Shown here one piece after another: positions 34,501 to 43,603 of a DNA stretch of 64,000 bases. The stretch is from NCBI RefSeq assembly GCF_000243715.2, contig NZ_AHMO02000007.1, positions 62,001 to 126,000 on the forward strand. Reading direction: 5' to 3'. Within the stretch, counting starts at the first letter, position 1; each line of letters opens with the position of its first letter. Source of the stretch: Leptospira broomii serovar Hurstbridge str. 5399. Its GTDB lineage: Bacteria > Spirochaetota > Leptospiria > Leptospirales > Leptospiraceae. A program made the translations under genes and the position numbers. The notes under the pieces are model-generated. The model did not search any database. It was not told where the DNA came from and saw nothing but the letters and a program-made list of their open reading frames with translations.

Positions 34501-35021
34501 AATCGGTGTTCGTTTCCGACGAGAATGCAAACATAATCTTAATCTATCCAAATTCGAAAAAAAACCTGAAAAACGGAATCGAGCCGCTAATAATACAATC
34601 ACTCCTGGATCTCATACCGACGGAATCGAAAAAACAAAAGACAGTGCAGGTGTTATTCGGATACGTCTCTAAAGAAGGGGCGCCCGACGAATATCAATTA
34701 CAATCGGAAAGATTGGAAAGCAAAAATTTCCTAAAAGATCTTGTAGAAGAATACCTCCGTCCTTGTACTGCATTAATTTCTCCGCAATTTTGGGAAGATT
34801 TTCCGCTTCGAAAAGAAATCTCGCAAAGTGCAAAAAAAGAGGATCGAGAAAGACTTTCTCAAGAATACTCGCTTTGGATTCGGGAATCTCTAGAATACGA
34901 CTTATCCGAATATTTAAATCCTACGCTCAGACTTTTACCGTCTCCTAAAGATCATATTCCGGTAAATGCTTTGGATTTATCCGAGAAATTATACGAACCT
35001 GTTTTGCGGAGTCTATCATGA
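31581..35021 (+). CDS. recC: Exodeoxyribonuclease V gamma subunit RecC
   Basis: 1146-aa RecC, the Chi-recognition and scaffold subunit of the RecBCD helicase-nuclease used in double-strand-break repair. The beginning IVIPNQSMETWLYLEFVKRAGIVFNIRFLFLEKAIEEFL matches the RecC N-terminal inactive-helicase domain (usually NQGMARWL...GIAAN). VSALQPMRPIPFRHIFILGLGEGAFPG is the strongly conserved central RecC block. The catalytic helicase residues are absent, as expected for RecC. Its last codons overlap recB by 4 bp (ATGA), giving a translationally coupled recC-recB-recD set. Confidence 0.95.
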   Translation: MPIKVFSSDDLTLLAENLLSSVSAEIREEDGLYSPIIVIPNQSMETWLYLEFVKRAGIVFNIRFLFLEKAIEEFLLKKYSPDLKPNSRPFLLPEARRFLIYEYIQKTPGFLSDYPILSAYLLPSGRKKIDPVRLFELSGRLAKYFKDYELQRQDWIRNWIGNRYEMLRIGAEDIEEWNATKSPVFFLQKELYAATAASANAETLIQFAMRTRSSEKTPNTKKAKHGKIYLFGLSQLSSTYIALFNALLPELSVEVFQFGLPQDAVATDASRLTTCRSWATPFRTLHQSWLASGAQIHKIQDREKKQDSLLEALQTYLLSGKQALSDRRFRADASLIIAEASGKLREVESVFHAILSKLDDDPTLRLTDIGIFCVDLPDYRPAIESIFEGGILAKQMNRNGKEEFSPKTLPYTIRDVRAGGTSSFLRGLLCIFPLLTGKKSRKEFFDLFRNSCFQAKWGIDPEAVQEWGIYAKNLNLYVDDSLEGDPQSFSFRNGFIRLAMSEVLPESAEADTGVSPYPSQNKISVENWIGIWKKVESLLNSFSDRLSDPSLSSDELLDSFLRFAQAMLVPAEEEPEEAAIALELFSRLESLKGISWDAGDAKDRIRFFETFVRESCDGIPVRKGKYLTGGITVSALQPMRPIPFRHIFILGLGEGAFPGIDDRSAFNLRHLSPRIGDITTRQTNESLLYETILSAKESLNFSFVSQDTGKDEELAPSPSLLQIEQALKEFILHPEESVRIPLPLNKHSRQYFEARTIPREKDFRSTFFKTYDASAITAYGQEEGKREYAKKILNFGTASHSAMSLQIEKELTIDLSELIQFWRSPLFYFLRKNFGLYVQDFEEEESASQREPFRISESFSLISETWKLFGKNFSGKKIPTDSLPIFLQGYEKTIQNFGKRGLLPRGTYRDVEEILNAEKFERSWEKIGPLINQSYFYDALSFGETAKQGSILSLPSPFLDISEGIRVYFSGLKESVFVSDENANIILIYPNSKKNLKNGIEPLIIQSLLDLIPTESKKQKTVQVLFGYVSKEGAPDEYQLQSERLESKNFLKDLVEEYLRPCTALISPQFWEDFPLRKEISQSAKKEDRERLSQEYSLWIRESLEYDLSEYLNPTLRLLPSPKDHIPVNALDLSEKLYEPVLRSLS

Positions 35022-38000
35022 GGCCGATTTCAATCGATTTTCCTCCCTCTTTCGCGGATGGAATCGATTCCAAAAGAAACGGTTTTATCGGCGCTTCCGC
35101 CGGAACGGGGAAAACCCACACAATCGTATACTTAGTATTGAAATTGTTAAGAGAATCTTTTCTTGCCTGGGACTCCGATGCCGAAACTTCTCCTCCGCTC
35201 GGAATCGAATCGATTTTAGTTCTAACGTATACCGATAAGGCCGCTTCGGAATTAAGATCCAGAATTCGGGCCGGAATTAAGGAAAGAATTCGGAACTTGG
35301 AGGAAGCGGTTCGAACTAATCCGATTTTAGAGCCGGAACGTCAGTTTTTTTTGGCGCAAGCAGGCCGACTCGATCAAGCCTATATTTCCACTATCCACGG
35401 ATTTTGTAGTAAGATTCTCAGGGAATATTCCTTAGAAACCGGATATCCCGTAAATGCCAAGCTTGTTCCGGAATCCGAGCCTTTGAATAGGATTCTATAT
35501 TCCAGGATGCATTCTGAATTCGTCGGCGAGATACCGAAAGAAAGCCTAGCTTTAACTCTATTAGAATTACGTAATTTTTTTGATAACGGATTCACTGGAA
35601 ATACTTGGGAAGATTTTATATCGGAACTTGCCGGAAAAAAGGAGATTTCCCCCTCGAATGTTAGGCTGATGCCTCGTCCAAATCTTTTACCCGGAAAAAA
35701 AGAGATCTGTCTATGTATTCAGACATTATCTCGCGAGTATTCGGCCATCCTGCCGTTACAAGAATTGCTATTGAAATACGTACATGCAAACACCAAAAAA
35801 GCATTTTTAGACCGGGAACTCGCCTTCAAAAAAATCCTAGCTAAAGCCCTATCCGCGATGGAGCCATTCGATCCGATCAGGGTAACGAAAGCGATCTTGG
35901 AGATCAGGCGTTTAAAAAGAAAAGAATCCGGAGTCGGAAGCGTTCTTTTCTCAGACGACGAATTAAAGAAAGGAGAATCCGATCCAGCATGCGGTACTTA
36001 TATCGCACAACGAGAAAAAGTGAAAAAAGCTCTTTCCGATTTGGAGACGATAGCCGTTTCATTCGTTGTTCAAATTTCGGAAATTATCGTGAAGCAAACT
36101 CCTTCCGAAAAGGCCGAAGAAGGCGAAATTACGTACGGTGATATGATCCGGAATTTGTCCCGATCTTTGTCCGTTAATCAAGTATTATCAACCGAATTAA
36201 AGACAAGATTCCACTATGCGATCGTAGACGAGTTTCAAGATACGGATTCCGAACAGTACAGCATTTTCCGAAATCTTTTTCTCGAAAAGAGTGGCATTGC
36301 CGATTCAGAGACTCGTTTATTTCTGATCGGAGATTCCAAACAGGGAATTTACGGATTTCGCGGAGCGGATATCGGTACGTATTTATCAGCAAAAAAAAAT
36401 TTGGATTTAAACGGAAAATTCGCGGACCGATCCGTCGTTTACCCGGAATTAGATACGAATCGACGTTCATTACCGGAATTGATTGCGGCGTATAACGACC
36501 TTTTTTCCGCCCCAAAAGGAGATTGGTTTCCGTTAAGAGAGCCGGGCTTTGATCCGATTCCGTACGCGAAAGTAAACTCTGCTGCGTCCGGTAGAAAAGC
36601 CGTCCTATATTCGGATAGGAGCGAGCGCGGCGCTCTTAACGCATTTCAGTTGCCCTCCGCTTCCAGCAAAGAAGCATTAAGAGATCCTTATGCTAGATTT
36701 ATAGTTTCGGAAATTCTGCATTTGGTATCCCGCGAATCTAGAATCTTAATCCAAAAAGAACGACCCGGGCGGCCTCCGTTCGCAGGAAAAGTGCGTTACG
36801 GAGATATAGCGATTTTGATCCGAAACCAAGACGATTCAAAGGAATTGGAAAATTATCTAAGAGCGGAAGGAATTCCATATACTTATAGCAAAAAGAGAGG
36901 ACTGTTTTCCTCAAACGAAGCTTATCGTTGCAGACAAATTCTTTCTTGTATAAACGAAGAAGGAAGTCCCGATTCATTTTATAAACTCTTACTCTCGGAT
37001 TTATTCGAAGTCCGACCGACAGATTTGCACCGATTCGATGAATATTCCGTCGAATCCAAAGAAAAGCGACTGTTAGAATCTTGGCGTCGATATGCCAGAA
37101 AAAAAGAATACGCAAATCTTTTCCGTTCCTTATTGACCGAAAGTTTACTAGCTAAACCTCGAGATACCGAGAAAACTCGAGATTGGGAACGCAGGATTAC
37201 GAATTTTCGACAAATCTTCTTTCTTTTATCGGAACAAGCGTCCTTAAGTGATCTTTCTCTGCGCGAACTGATCGAGCATCTCGATTCTTGCATTACTAAT
37301 TCGTCCACCCGAGAGGAAGACGATTATCTGGAAAGAGAAACCGAGGAAGATCGGATCAAAATTCTAACAATTCATTCCAGCAAAGGTTTAGAATTTCCTT
37401 TCGTATTCCTTTTAGGAGGATTTACGGGATGGTCCCCTGCTCAAAGAAAATACTTCGAATATCGGGAAACGACCGCGATTGCGGATCACGAATTGCAGAG
37501 CGTAAAAATAATCGATCTGGAAAAGAAAGAACTAGAGAAATTTAAAGAGTATTTAATAAACGAAGACAAAAGATTATATTACGTGGCGGTCACAAGAGCT
37601 ATGTATAAGTTCTATTTTCCCCTGTTATCTTCGCCCGCTCCGGAAAGACCCTTGGAGTTATTCCGTAGATCGTTCGAAGCAGCGATGCCGAATTTTGATC
37701 CGACGTCGAGTGTCGCCAAGATTTATCAGAATGAAACGAAAACGGGTTATGAAGTTAAATTCTTCACAAGATTCCAAGAAAATACAGATTTGCCCGAAGA
37801 TACCGAATCGGATCTCGCGGAACACCGAGCTGTTAGGGATGTGTTTCATTGGCCAAACGGCTGCGAGAAACGAACGATCATTCTCGAGAGTTATTCTTCG
37901 TTAGATCGCTATACGAGCATTCAGAGAGAAAATGGATATCGGATAGAGACTGAAAATGCGAAAGGCGACGAACTCGAATTCTTACAGTCCGCTCAGGACG

Positions 38001-38728
38001 ACTTACCATCTTCAAATCAAATGGGAAATCTCCTTCATGCGTTATTAGAAACGATTGATTTTTCATATTTTTTACGTGCAAACAATCCGATAGAATTGAA
38101 GGATTTCCCCGCGTGGAAAGAAATAGAAAACTCTCTTCGGATACATGGATACGGTAAGGACGAAGATCTGCTCGAATTTTATACGGAAAGGGCAGCTACC
38201 TTTCTTTGGAATACTCTGAGAAGCCAACTCCCCTATACTCAAAGTTTGAATTGCTTAGCCGAATTGAGCTCAGAGGAAAGAAAACACGAAGTCGATTTCT
38301 TTCTGAGGATTCCCAATCGTAAAATCGAGAACGAAAGCCAATTATTAAACGGAACCGTGGATTTTATCTTCTTTTCCGGGGGAAAATATTGGATTGCCGA
38401 TTGGAAATCTAATAAGCTAGGCCAGCCCGGAAATCAGCCATCTTATTCCGAGAAAAATATAGAAATTAAGGTCAACGAATCCTATTCGATTCAGTTGGCT
38501 CTTTATTCCCTTGTCCTAGACGATTGGCTTCGCAATAAATACGGACCGAAATACGATCCCTGTCTGCTAGGAGGTATGTATTTTATTTTTCTACGAGGGA
38601 TGGACCCCTTACAAAATGGAAACGGGACATTCTTCCAACACATTGATACTTCTTTTATCGAGAAATCGAAAAGTCTGCTTCTAGAAGTACTCGAAACGAA
38701 ACACAATGATTCGTGGGGAAAAGAATGA
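35018..38728 (+). CDS. recB: Exodeoxyribonuclease V beta subunit RecB
   Basis: 1236-aa SF1A helicase plus nuclease. Walker A is GASAGTGKTHT (Lys32). Motif II is VDEFQDTDSEQY, followed by GDSKQGIYGFRGAD (motif III region) and ILTIHSSKGLEFPFVFLLG (motif V). YYVAVTRAMYK is motif VI. The C-terminal nuclease domain retains its metal-binding core: Asp in NGTVDFIFF, then IADWKSNKLG with the catalytic Asp and Lys. The subunit should thus unwind 3' to 5' and cut DNA. The start overlaps recC by 4 bp and the stop overlaps recD by 4 bp. Confidence 0.96.
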   Translation: MRPISIDFPPSFADGIDSKRNGFIGASAGTGKTHTIVYLVLKLLRESFLAWDSDAETSPPLGIESILVLTYTDKAASELRSRIRAGIKERIRNLEEAVRTNPILEPERQFFLAQAGRLDQAYISTIHGFCSKILREYSLETGYPVNAKLVPESEPLNRILYSRMHSEFVGEIPKESLALTLLELRNFFDNGFTGNTWEDFISELAGKKEISPSNVRLMPRPNLLPGKKEICLCIQTLSREYSAILPLQELLLKYVHANTKKAFLDRELAFKKILAKALSAMEPFDPIRVTKAILEIRRLKRKESGVGSVLFSDDELKKGESDPACGTYIAQREKVKKALSDLETIAVSFVVQISEIIVKQTPSEKAEEGEITYGDMIRNLSRSLSVNQVLSTELKTRFHYAIVDEFQDTDSEQYSIFRNLFLEKSGIADSETRLFLIGDSKQGIYGFRGADIGTYLSAKKNLDLNGKFADRSVVYPELDTNRRSLPELIAAYNDLFSAPKGDWFPLREPGFDPIPYAKVNSAASGRKAVLYSDRSERGALNAFQLPSASSKEALRDPYARFIVSEILHLVSRESRILIQKERPGRPPFAGKVRYGDIAILIRNQDDSKELENYLRAEGIPYTYSKKRGLFSSNEAYRCRQILSCINEEGSPDSFYKLLLSDLFEVRPTDLHRFDEYSVESKEKRLLESWRRYARKKEYANLFRSLLTESLLAKPRDTEKTRDWERRITNFRQIFFLLSEQASLSDLSLRELIEHLDSCITNSSTREEDDYLERETEEDRIKILTIHSSKGLEFPFVFLLGGFTGWSPAQRKYFEYRETTAIADHELQSVKIIDLEKKELEKFKEYLINEDKRLYYVAVTRAMYKFYFPLLSSPAPERPLELFRRSFEAAMPNFDPTSSVAKIYQNETKTGYEVKFFTRFQENTDLPEDTESDLAEHRAVRDVFHWPNGCEKRTIILESYSSLDRYTSIQRENGYRIETENAKGDELEFLQSAQDDLPSSNQMGNLLHALLETIDFSYFLRANNPIELKDFPAWKEIENSLRIHGYGKDEDLLEFYTERAATFLWNTLRSQLPYTQSLNCLAELSSEERKHEVDFFLRIPNRKIENESQLLNGTVDFIFFSGGKYWIADWKSNKLGQPGNQPSYSEKNIEIKVNESYSIQLALYSLVLDDWLRNKYGPKYDPCLLGGMYFIFLRGMDPLQNGNGTFFQHIDTSFIEKSKSLLLEVLETKHNDSWGKE

Positions 38729-40518
38729 TAGAGGAATCTCCGATCGTCGATCTAGATTACGTAATGTTCCTTTCCGCTGAAATGTCTCGCGTGTTACCGG
38801 AAGTCAAGAAAGAAGACTTGTACGAATTGAATCTGCGTTTATTGCAAGCGTTGAGAACCGGCAGTTTAGGCGTATCCGAAAATCAAATCCGGAAGAATTT
38901 CGAGTCCCCGTTTTTTAGATCTCGCAACGGGATTTTATATTACAGAAAAACTTTTGAAACTTTAACTGAAGTTGAAGACTCCTTCCGCGACCTACTAGCT
39001 CGCGAAGTCCCTAAAGACCAGAGAGATCGAGTTCAGAATATTATTAAAGACATCACCGAAAATGATCCTCTGGAATTTCAAAAAAACGGGATTAAAGTAA
39101 CTCTTTGCGGCGAGGGGGAACAAAAGGAAGCGTTAGAGGCGGCACTTAAATCTTCTTTCTTTGTACTGACCGGTGGTCCCGGAACGGGAAAAACGACGGT
39201 GATTACGAGTCTTTTGCGAGCGCTGGTTCGTTTAGGTTATGAAACCGAAAAAATCGGATTAGCCGCGCCGACAGGCCGAGCGGCACAGAGATTAAAAGAA
39301 TCTTTAGAAAATACTTTAAACCTAAACCGGGCCGAAAACGGATTAGATCAAAAACTTTTAAATTTGCCGACGGCAACGATCCATCGGCTTTTAGGTTATA
39401 ACCCTAAGAATAATTCTTATAAATTCGGAAAAGATTTTCGACTACCTTACGACGTCATCGTAATCGATGAAGTTTCAATGGTCGATCTAGATTTGATGTC
39501 CAATTTGCTGAGATCCTTACCGAATCGGAAACGGGAGAAATTCAGATTCATTATTCTAGGAGATGCTGATCAATTACCGAGCGTGGAAGCGGGGGCAATA
39601 TTATCGGACATAGTTGCCTCGATTTCCTCATCTTCGAATTTCTTTCGCCTAAATAGAAGCCATCGGCAGGAAGGAAATGCGTCTCCGATTTTCGCCGCTG
39701 CTCAAGAGTGTATCGGCGAAAACTCGAATGTAGATTCTCTCTTAAAATCCATGTTTGCAGCGCGAACTAATATTTCCCTAGACGAAATAGTAGATTCGAC
39801 ATCATCCGAAAATGAAGCGGGATTTTATCGGATTCTATCGGATTTTCCGAAGAACCGGAACCGCTTTTTGGAAAAATATATAGAGAATTGGATTCAACCT
39901 AGATTGGCAAAACTTCCGGATCCGAATAATGAAAGCATTAAACTAATTGAATATCTTTCGAAGGATTTGAATCATTCCCGAATACTCACTATTCTTAGAC
40001 AAGGGGATTTTGGAAGCGAGGGAATCAATCGGGACATCAATCGGATACTAATAAAGAAAGGGTATAAAAAGACCCTAACGATCGGGAACCGTACATATTT
40101 CCCGGGGCTTCCGATCATGATCACAAAAAACGATCGTTCAAGAGGAATGTTCAACGGCGACACCGGGGTCATTTTAGAAGCTAAAACAATTTCAGGAGAC
40201 CCCGAGCTTCGCGCGATATTTCTTTTGGACGGAATGATTCGAGACTTTGCTTTGGACACCCTACCCTCGCACGAACCTGCGTTTGCAATTACGGTGCATA
40301 AGTCCCAAGGTTCGGAATATGATAATATATTTATTCTTTATCCTCCGGATCCCGAAAAACCCGAGAGCAAGAATTTGACTAATGAACTCTTCCGAACGGA
40401 AATTCTTTACACCGCTCTAACTCGTGCAAAGCGGAGAGCCGTCTTACTCGCAGATGACGGACTATTAGGCTTATCCCTGAGCAAAAAATCGGAACGGGTT
40501 ACCGGGTTTCGACTTTAG
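38725..40518 (+). CDS. recD: Exodeoxyribonuclease V alpha subunit RecD
   Basis: 597-aa SF1B 5'-3' helicase subunit. Walker A is TGGPGTGKTTV (Lys156), then LAAPTGRAAQRLKESL (motif Ia), ATIHRLLGY, VIDEVSMVDLDLM (Walker B), LGDADQLPSVEAGAILSDI (motif III) and FAITVHKSQGSEYD with YTALTRAKRR near the end. The ATG at 38725 overlaps the recB stop as ATGA and is preferred over the in-frame ATG at 38713, which lies deeper in recB. It ends the recCBD operon; a GC-rich hairpin follows. Confidence 0.95.
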   Translation: MIEESPIVDLDYVMFLSAEMSRVLPEVKKEDLYELNLRLLQALRTGSLGVSENQIRKNFESPFFRSRNGILYYRKTFETLTEVEDSFRDLLAREVPKDQRDRVQNIIKDITENDPLEFQKNGIKVTLCGEGEQKEALEAALKSSFFVLTGGPGTGKTTVITSLLRALVRLGYETEKIGLAAPTGRAAQRLKESLENTLNLNRAENGLDQKLLNLPTATIHRLLGYNPKNNSYKFGKDFRLPYDVIVIDEVSMVDLDLMSNLLRSLPNRKREKFRFIILGDADQLPSVEAGAILSDIVASISSSSNFFRLNRSHRQEGNASPIFAAAQECIGENSNVDSLLKSMFAARTNISLDEIVDSTSSENEAGFYRILSDFPKNRNRFLEKYIENWIQPRLAKLPDPNNESIKLIEYLSKDLNHSRILTILRQGDFGSEGINRDINRILIKKGYKKTLTIGNRTYFPGLPIMITKNDRSRGMFNGDTGVILEAKTISGDPELRAIFLLDGMIRDFALDTLPSHEPAFAITVHKSQGSEYDNIFILYPPDPEKPESKNLTNELFRTEILYTALTRAKRRAVLLADDGLLGLSLSKKSERVTGFRL

Positions 40519-40527
40519 GATATGATT

Positions 40528-40548
40528 CCCCACCCCTACTGGGTGGGG
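40528..40548. terminator. GC-rich hairpin after recD
   Basis: CCCCACCC (40528-40535), loop CTACT, GGGTGGGG (40541-40548): perfect 8-bp stem 10 bp after the recD stop, in the convergent gap with the cyclase gene. No T run follows immediately, so it may be a rho-independent terminator of weak type or a copy of a dispersed intergenic hairpin. Confidence 0.5.
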
Positions 40549-40662
40549 GCCGGTGAGGCGGTTTCGCAATGTCGTTAGTATCACGTCCTTCGGAATCTGA
40601 AAAGTCTTTTTTGAAGGTACAAATTCTGTGGGAGCTTCTTCAAAATCCAGGCGTCGAATACT

Positions 40663-43509
40663 CTATTTATGGTCTCTAGTATATACTCCATCCCAGTTTG
40701 AAGCAGGAGGATTCAGTTTGTATTCCTTGCATCGATCAGTGAGTAAAAGGACTGCTTTATCGGAATGACCTTTAGCTGTCTGCGATTCTTGAAATTTACG
40801 AATCGCTTGATCCCATTTTCTGTCGAGATACAGACTTAAACCTTCTTCATATAGACCGACCGATTCCTTTAGAGAGGAAGGAATTTTATCGCCAATTTCG
40901 GCAACCGCCTCATATAACACAACTGGATCGTTCTTACCTTTAACTCTAACCAAATCTAATTTTCGAGTTACGATTTGATTTTTAATTTCTTCATACACGG
41001 AATCCGAAACAAGAATCGATACTCCGTAATCTTTTCCGGCAGCCTCTAAACGAGCCGCCAAATTTACCGTATCACCCATCATAGTATAAGAAGCTAACGC
41101 ATCCGTCCCCATAAATCCGACTTTCGCCAAACCGGTATTCAAGCCGATGCGTATATTCATGTCACGGGCTTCGGGAATATAACGATGTTCTTTGTTCCAA
41201 GTCTTCCGGAGATCCTCTAACTTTGCGAGCATCTTCAAAGAAGCCTTAGCTGCTTTTATACAATGTTGTTCTACGTCCACCGGCGCGTTAAAAATACCTA
41301 CGATCGCGTCTCCGATGTATTTATCCAGAACTCCTTCGTGCTCCTTTAAGATAAGAGTCATTGCGGAAAGATATTCGTTTAATAATTCGGCAAGTTCTAC
41401 TGAGCTTAACTTTTCGCTAATCGCCGAAAACCCGGCGACATCGGAAAAGAAAGCAGTGACCCTTTTTTCGGTTCCGCGCTTTAGCGCAGCTAGATCCTTC
41501 ATCGCTTCGCCGATAACAACCGGATCGATCATGCTACCCAGAATTCCTTTGATCTTTTCCCTTTCCCGCAAGCCGCTTACCATGTGATTAAGAGCGATAG
41601 ATAAATTTCCGAATTCGTCATTCCCGCCGGGCTCGAACTCTACGTTTAGATCTCCTTTTCCAACTTCTTCTGCGTTACGAATCAAACGTTTGATTTTCTG
41701 AACGACAATGCCCGATATGAAAATCGCTAAAAAGATGGAGAACCCGCAAATTCCCAAGGCGGAAAGTACCGCCCTATCTCGATTACTTCGAATGGATTTC
41801 AATCCCTCTGTTCTATCCACGATAGTACGAATCAAACCGGAAAAATTGGATGCGAGTATGACGGTAGGAACATCGTCCACATCTTCCGCCAATAAGGGAG
41901 TCGTGTCTAATTTCCAAAGGATTTGCTCCGCTTCCGTTCGGCTATTTCCGATGATACCGTCCGGAAATAAATTTTTCAACTTTGCGGTCGGGGTCTCGCT
42001 TTCTCCGGAATAAATCCAATCTCGTAAGGCACTCCATCTATTCTTGAATAACTGACCCCCCTCGTCCGATTGAATCGATTTTTCATAATCGGAACCGTCG
42101 GGTCGAAAGCGAAGAAGAACCTGATCTTCAAGCGCGGAGTTTCTAGCGGACCCCAAAGCCTCCACTTTTTCCACGTCTTCTTCCTTAGGCGGATTGTTTC
42201 TTCGATAGGTTGCAAATAGCAAGTCTCGTTTCCGAACTAAAGAGGAATAGTTCGCATAATAATTCTTAAATTCTTTATCCTTAAAAGGAGGAATCGGAGG
42301 TTTCTTTTCTCTCAAAACCTTAAGCCTTGCTTCTAAAAGAGGGGGAATCTTACTTAGTTCTGATAAGATGGCCCTTTCTTCGCCAAGGTAAGCGTTCCAA
42401 GTACCAGGATGCCTCCGAACGGATTCGATCAGTTTGGCTCTTTCGGTCGAAGCCGGATTTCGAAAATGCGGAGAATACAAAGCTTGCAACTCAAGATTCG
42501 ATTGTTGAAAGGAATTTGGAGGGATTTCTCCGGTAATCCCGACTTTCTCGACAAGGGTCGATAGGGCGGTTTTGAGACCGTCCTCCAATGTATTATCAAA
42601 CGGGATTTCGTTTAACGGGGAATCCGGATCGAAAATTTGCGTATCTAAGGTAGGCTCGGATATTTCTCCGGGGACGATTCCTGTCAAAGCAAAGGTCTGG
42701 ATTCTGAAACGTCCCGTATCCAACCCTAAATCTTTGATTTTCTTGCGCCTGGAATCGGCCAGAAGCTGAACGATCGCCGAATCCATTTTAGAACGATGTT
42801 TTCGAGCGATCAAAAATTTGCTCTTTACTTCCTCTTCCAACGCGGACAGTTCAGTCGGATCCGTTTTTTCCTGATTTTCTTTAATCTCGTACAATCTCTT
42901 GCGAAGTAAGGATGCGTCCCTATCGGCAAACACGAATTTTCTTGCCAACGATTGTAGTTCGGAAAAATCCTTTTCCCCCACACGCTCACTGCCTTCTTGT
43001 TGCAGCTGCGCCTTAATATTTTTCTCTAGAATTTCAATATCTGCCTTGGAAAGATATTCCGAATAATAGGTGTCGAGAGTTTTACGTACTTTGCTTTTTC
43101 CTAATGCTCCGAAAAGGCTTGTTTTGATTCCGAATAGGGAAACTTTTTTTTCCTGGACTAACGTTTTCGTGGTTCTGTATTTCTTAAGAGCTTCGGTTTG
43201 CTTACTAACTCGATCCCTAAATTCCTCGATCCTAATTAAACTTTGGGAAATATTGTCCAATTCCAAAACGAGAGACGATATATATCTTCTAGAAATGGCG
43301 GCCTCCCGTTCATAACTTTCGGTGAGAATCTCGGTCTGCTGACGCACATAAATGAAGGAAAGAATTAGGATGGTTAAAGCGATCAAGCTACCCGTAAAAA
43401 AGGCAAGCTTTGCTCGAATCCCGGAATATAGGAGGCGAAAAATTCCAAGTCCACTGTCAAGAATGCGATTTACTAACCCGCTTACAATTGGGGAAGAATT
43501 CTTGTTCAT
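40663..43509 (-). CDS. Membrane class III adenylate/guanylate cyclase with large sensor domain
   Basis: 948-aa signal-transducing cyclase. TM1 is at about residues 34-54, followed by a roughly 540-residue extracytoplasmic region with charged coiled-coil stretches. TM2 (LGICGFSIFLAIFISGIVV) is followed by a HAMP domain (IKRLIRNAEEVGKGDLNVEF) and then the class III catalytic domain. The domain shows TAFFSDVAGFSAISE (first metal Asp), LDKYIGDAIVGIF (base-recognition Lys and second Asp) and TMMGDTVNLAARLE with the transition-state Asn and Arg. The Lys and Asp at the base-contacting positions favour cAMP. A terminator-like hairpin ends 3 nt before the ATG. The sensed ligand is unknown. Confidence 0.92.
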   Translation of the reverse strand: MNKNSSPIVSGLVNRILDSGLGIFRLLYSGIRAKLAFFTGSLIALTILILSFIYVRQQTEILTESYEREAAISRRYISSLVLELDNISQSLIRIEEFRDRVSKQTEALKKYRTTKTLVQEKKVSLFGIKTSLFGALGKSKVRKTLDTYYSEYLSKADIEILEKNIKAQLQQEGSERVGEKDFSELQSLARKFVFADRDASLLRKRLYEIKENQEKTDPTELSALEEEVKSKFLIARKHRSKMDSAIVQLLADSRRKKIKDLGLDTGRFRIQTFALTGIVPGEISEPTLDTQIFDPDSPLNEIPFDNTLEDGLKTALSTLVEKVGITGEIPPNSFQQSNLELQALYSPHFRNPASTERAKLIESVRRHPGTWNAYLGEERAILSELSKIPPLLEARLKVLREKKPPIPPFKDKEFKNYYANYSSLVRKRDLLFATYRRNNPPKEEDVEKVEALGSARNSALEDQVLLRFRPDGSDYEKSIQSDEGGQLFKNRWSALRDWIYSGESETPTAKLKNLFPDGIIGNSRTEAEQILWKLDTTPLLAEDVDDVPTVILASNFSGLIRTIVDRTEGLKSIRSNRDRAVLSALGICGFSIFLAIFISGIVVQKIKRLIRNAEEVGKGDLNVEFEPGGNDEFGNLSIALNHMVSGLREREKIKGILGSMIDPVVIGEAMKDLAALKRGTEKRVTAFFSDVAGFSAISEKLSSVELAELLNEYLSAMTLILKEHEGVLDKYIGDAIVGIFNAPVDVEQHCIKAAKASLKMLAKLEDLRKTWNKEHRYIPEARDMNIRIGLNTGLAKVGFMGTDALASYTMMGDTVNLAARLEAAGKDYGVSILVSDSVYEEIKNQIVTRKLDLVRVKGKNDPVVLYEAVAEIGDKIPSSLKESVGLYEEGLSLYLDRKWDQAIRKFQESQTAKGHSDKAVLLLTDRCKEYKLNPPASNWDGVYTRDHK

Positions 43510-43512
43510 AGG

Positions 43513-43533
43513 AAAAAAAGTCCCTAAAGGGAC
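43513..43533 (-). terminator. Intrinsic terminator abutting the cyclase start codon
   Basis: Read on the minus strand: GTCCC (43533-43529), loop TTTA, GGGAC (43524-43520), then T7 (43519-43513), then CCT and the cyclase ATG at 43509. It is a compact stem with a U run, the form of an intrinsic terminator for the upstream STAS gene. Its closeness to the start codon means it could also occlude the ribosome site or act as an attenuator. Confidence 0.6.
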
Positions 43534-43603
43534 GGTATGGCAAGCAATATACTTTGAGAAATTTCTTTACCAATTCGATTTTTTCGAATTCTTTAGAAAG
43601 ATT

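Noticed and set aside
43411..43440. TCGAATCCC-like string suggesting a tRNA T-loop
   Set aside because: Lies in the cyclase coding sequence and no cloverleaf can be drawn around it.
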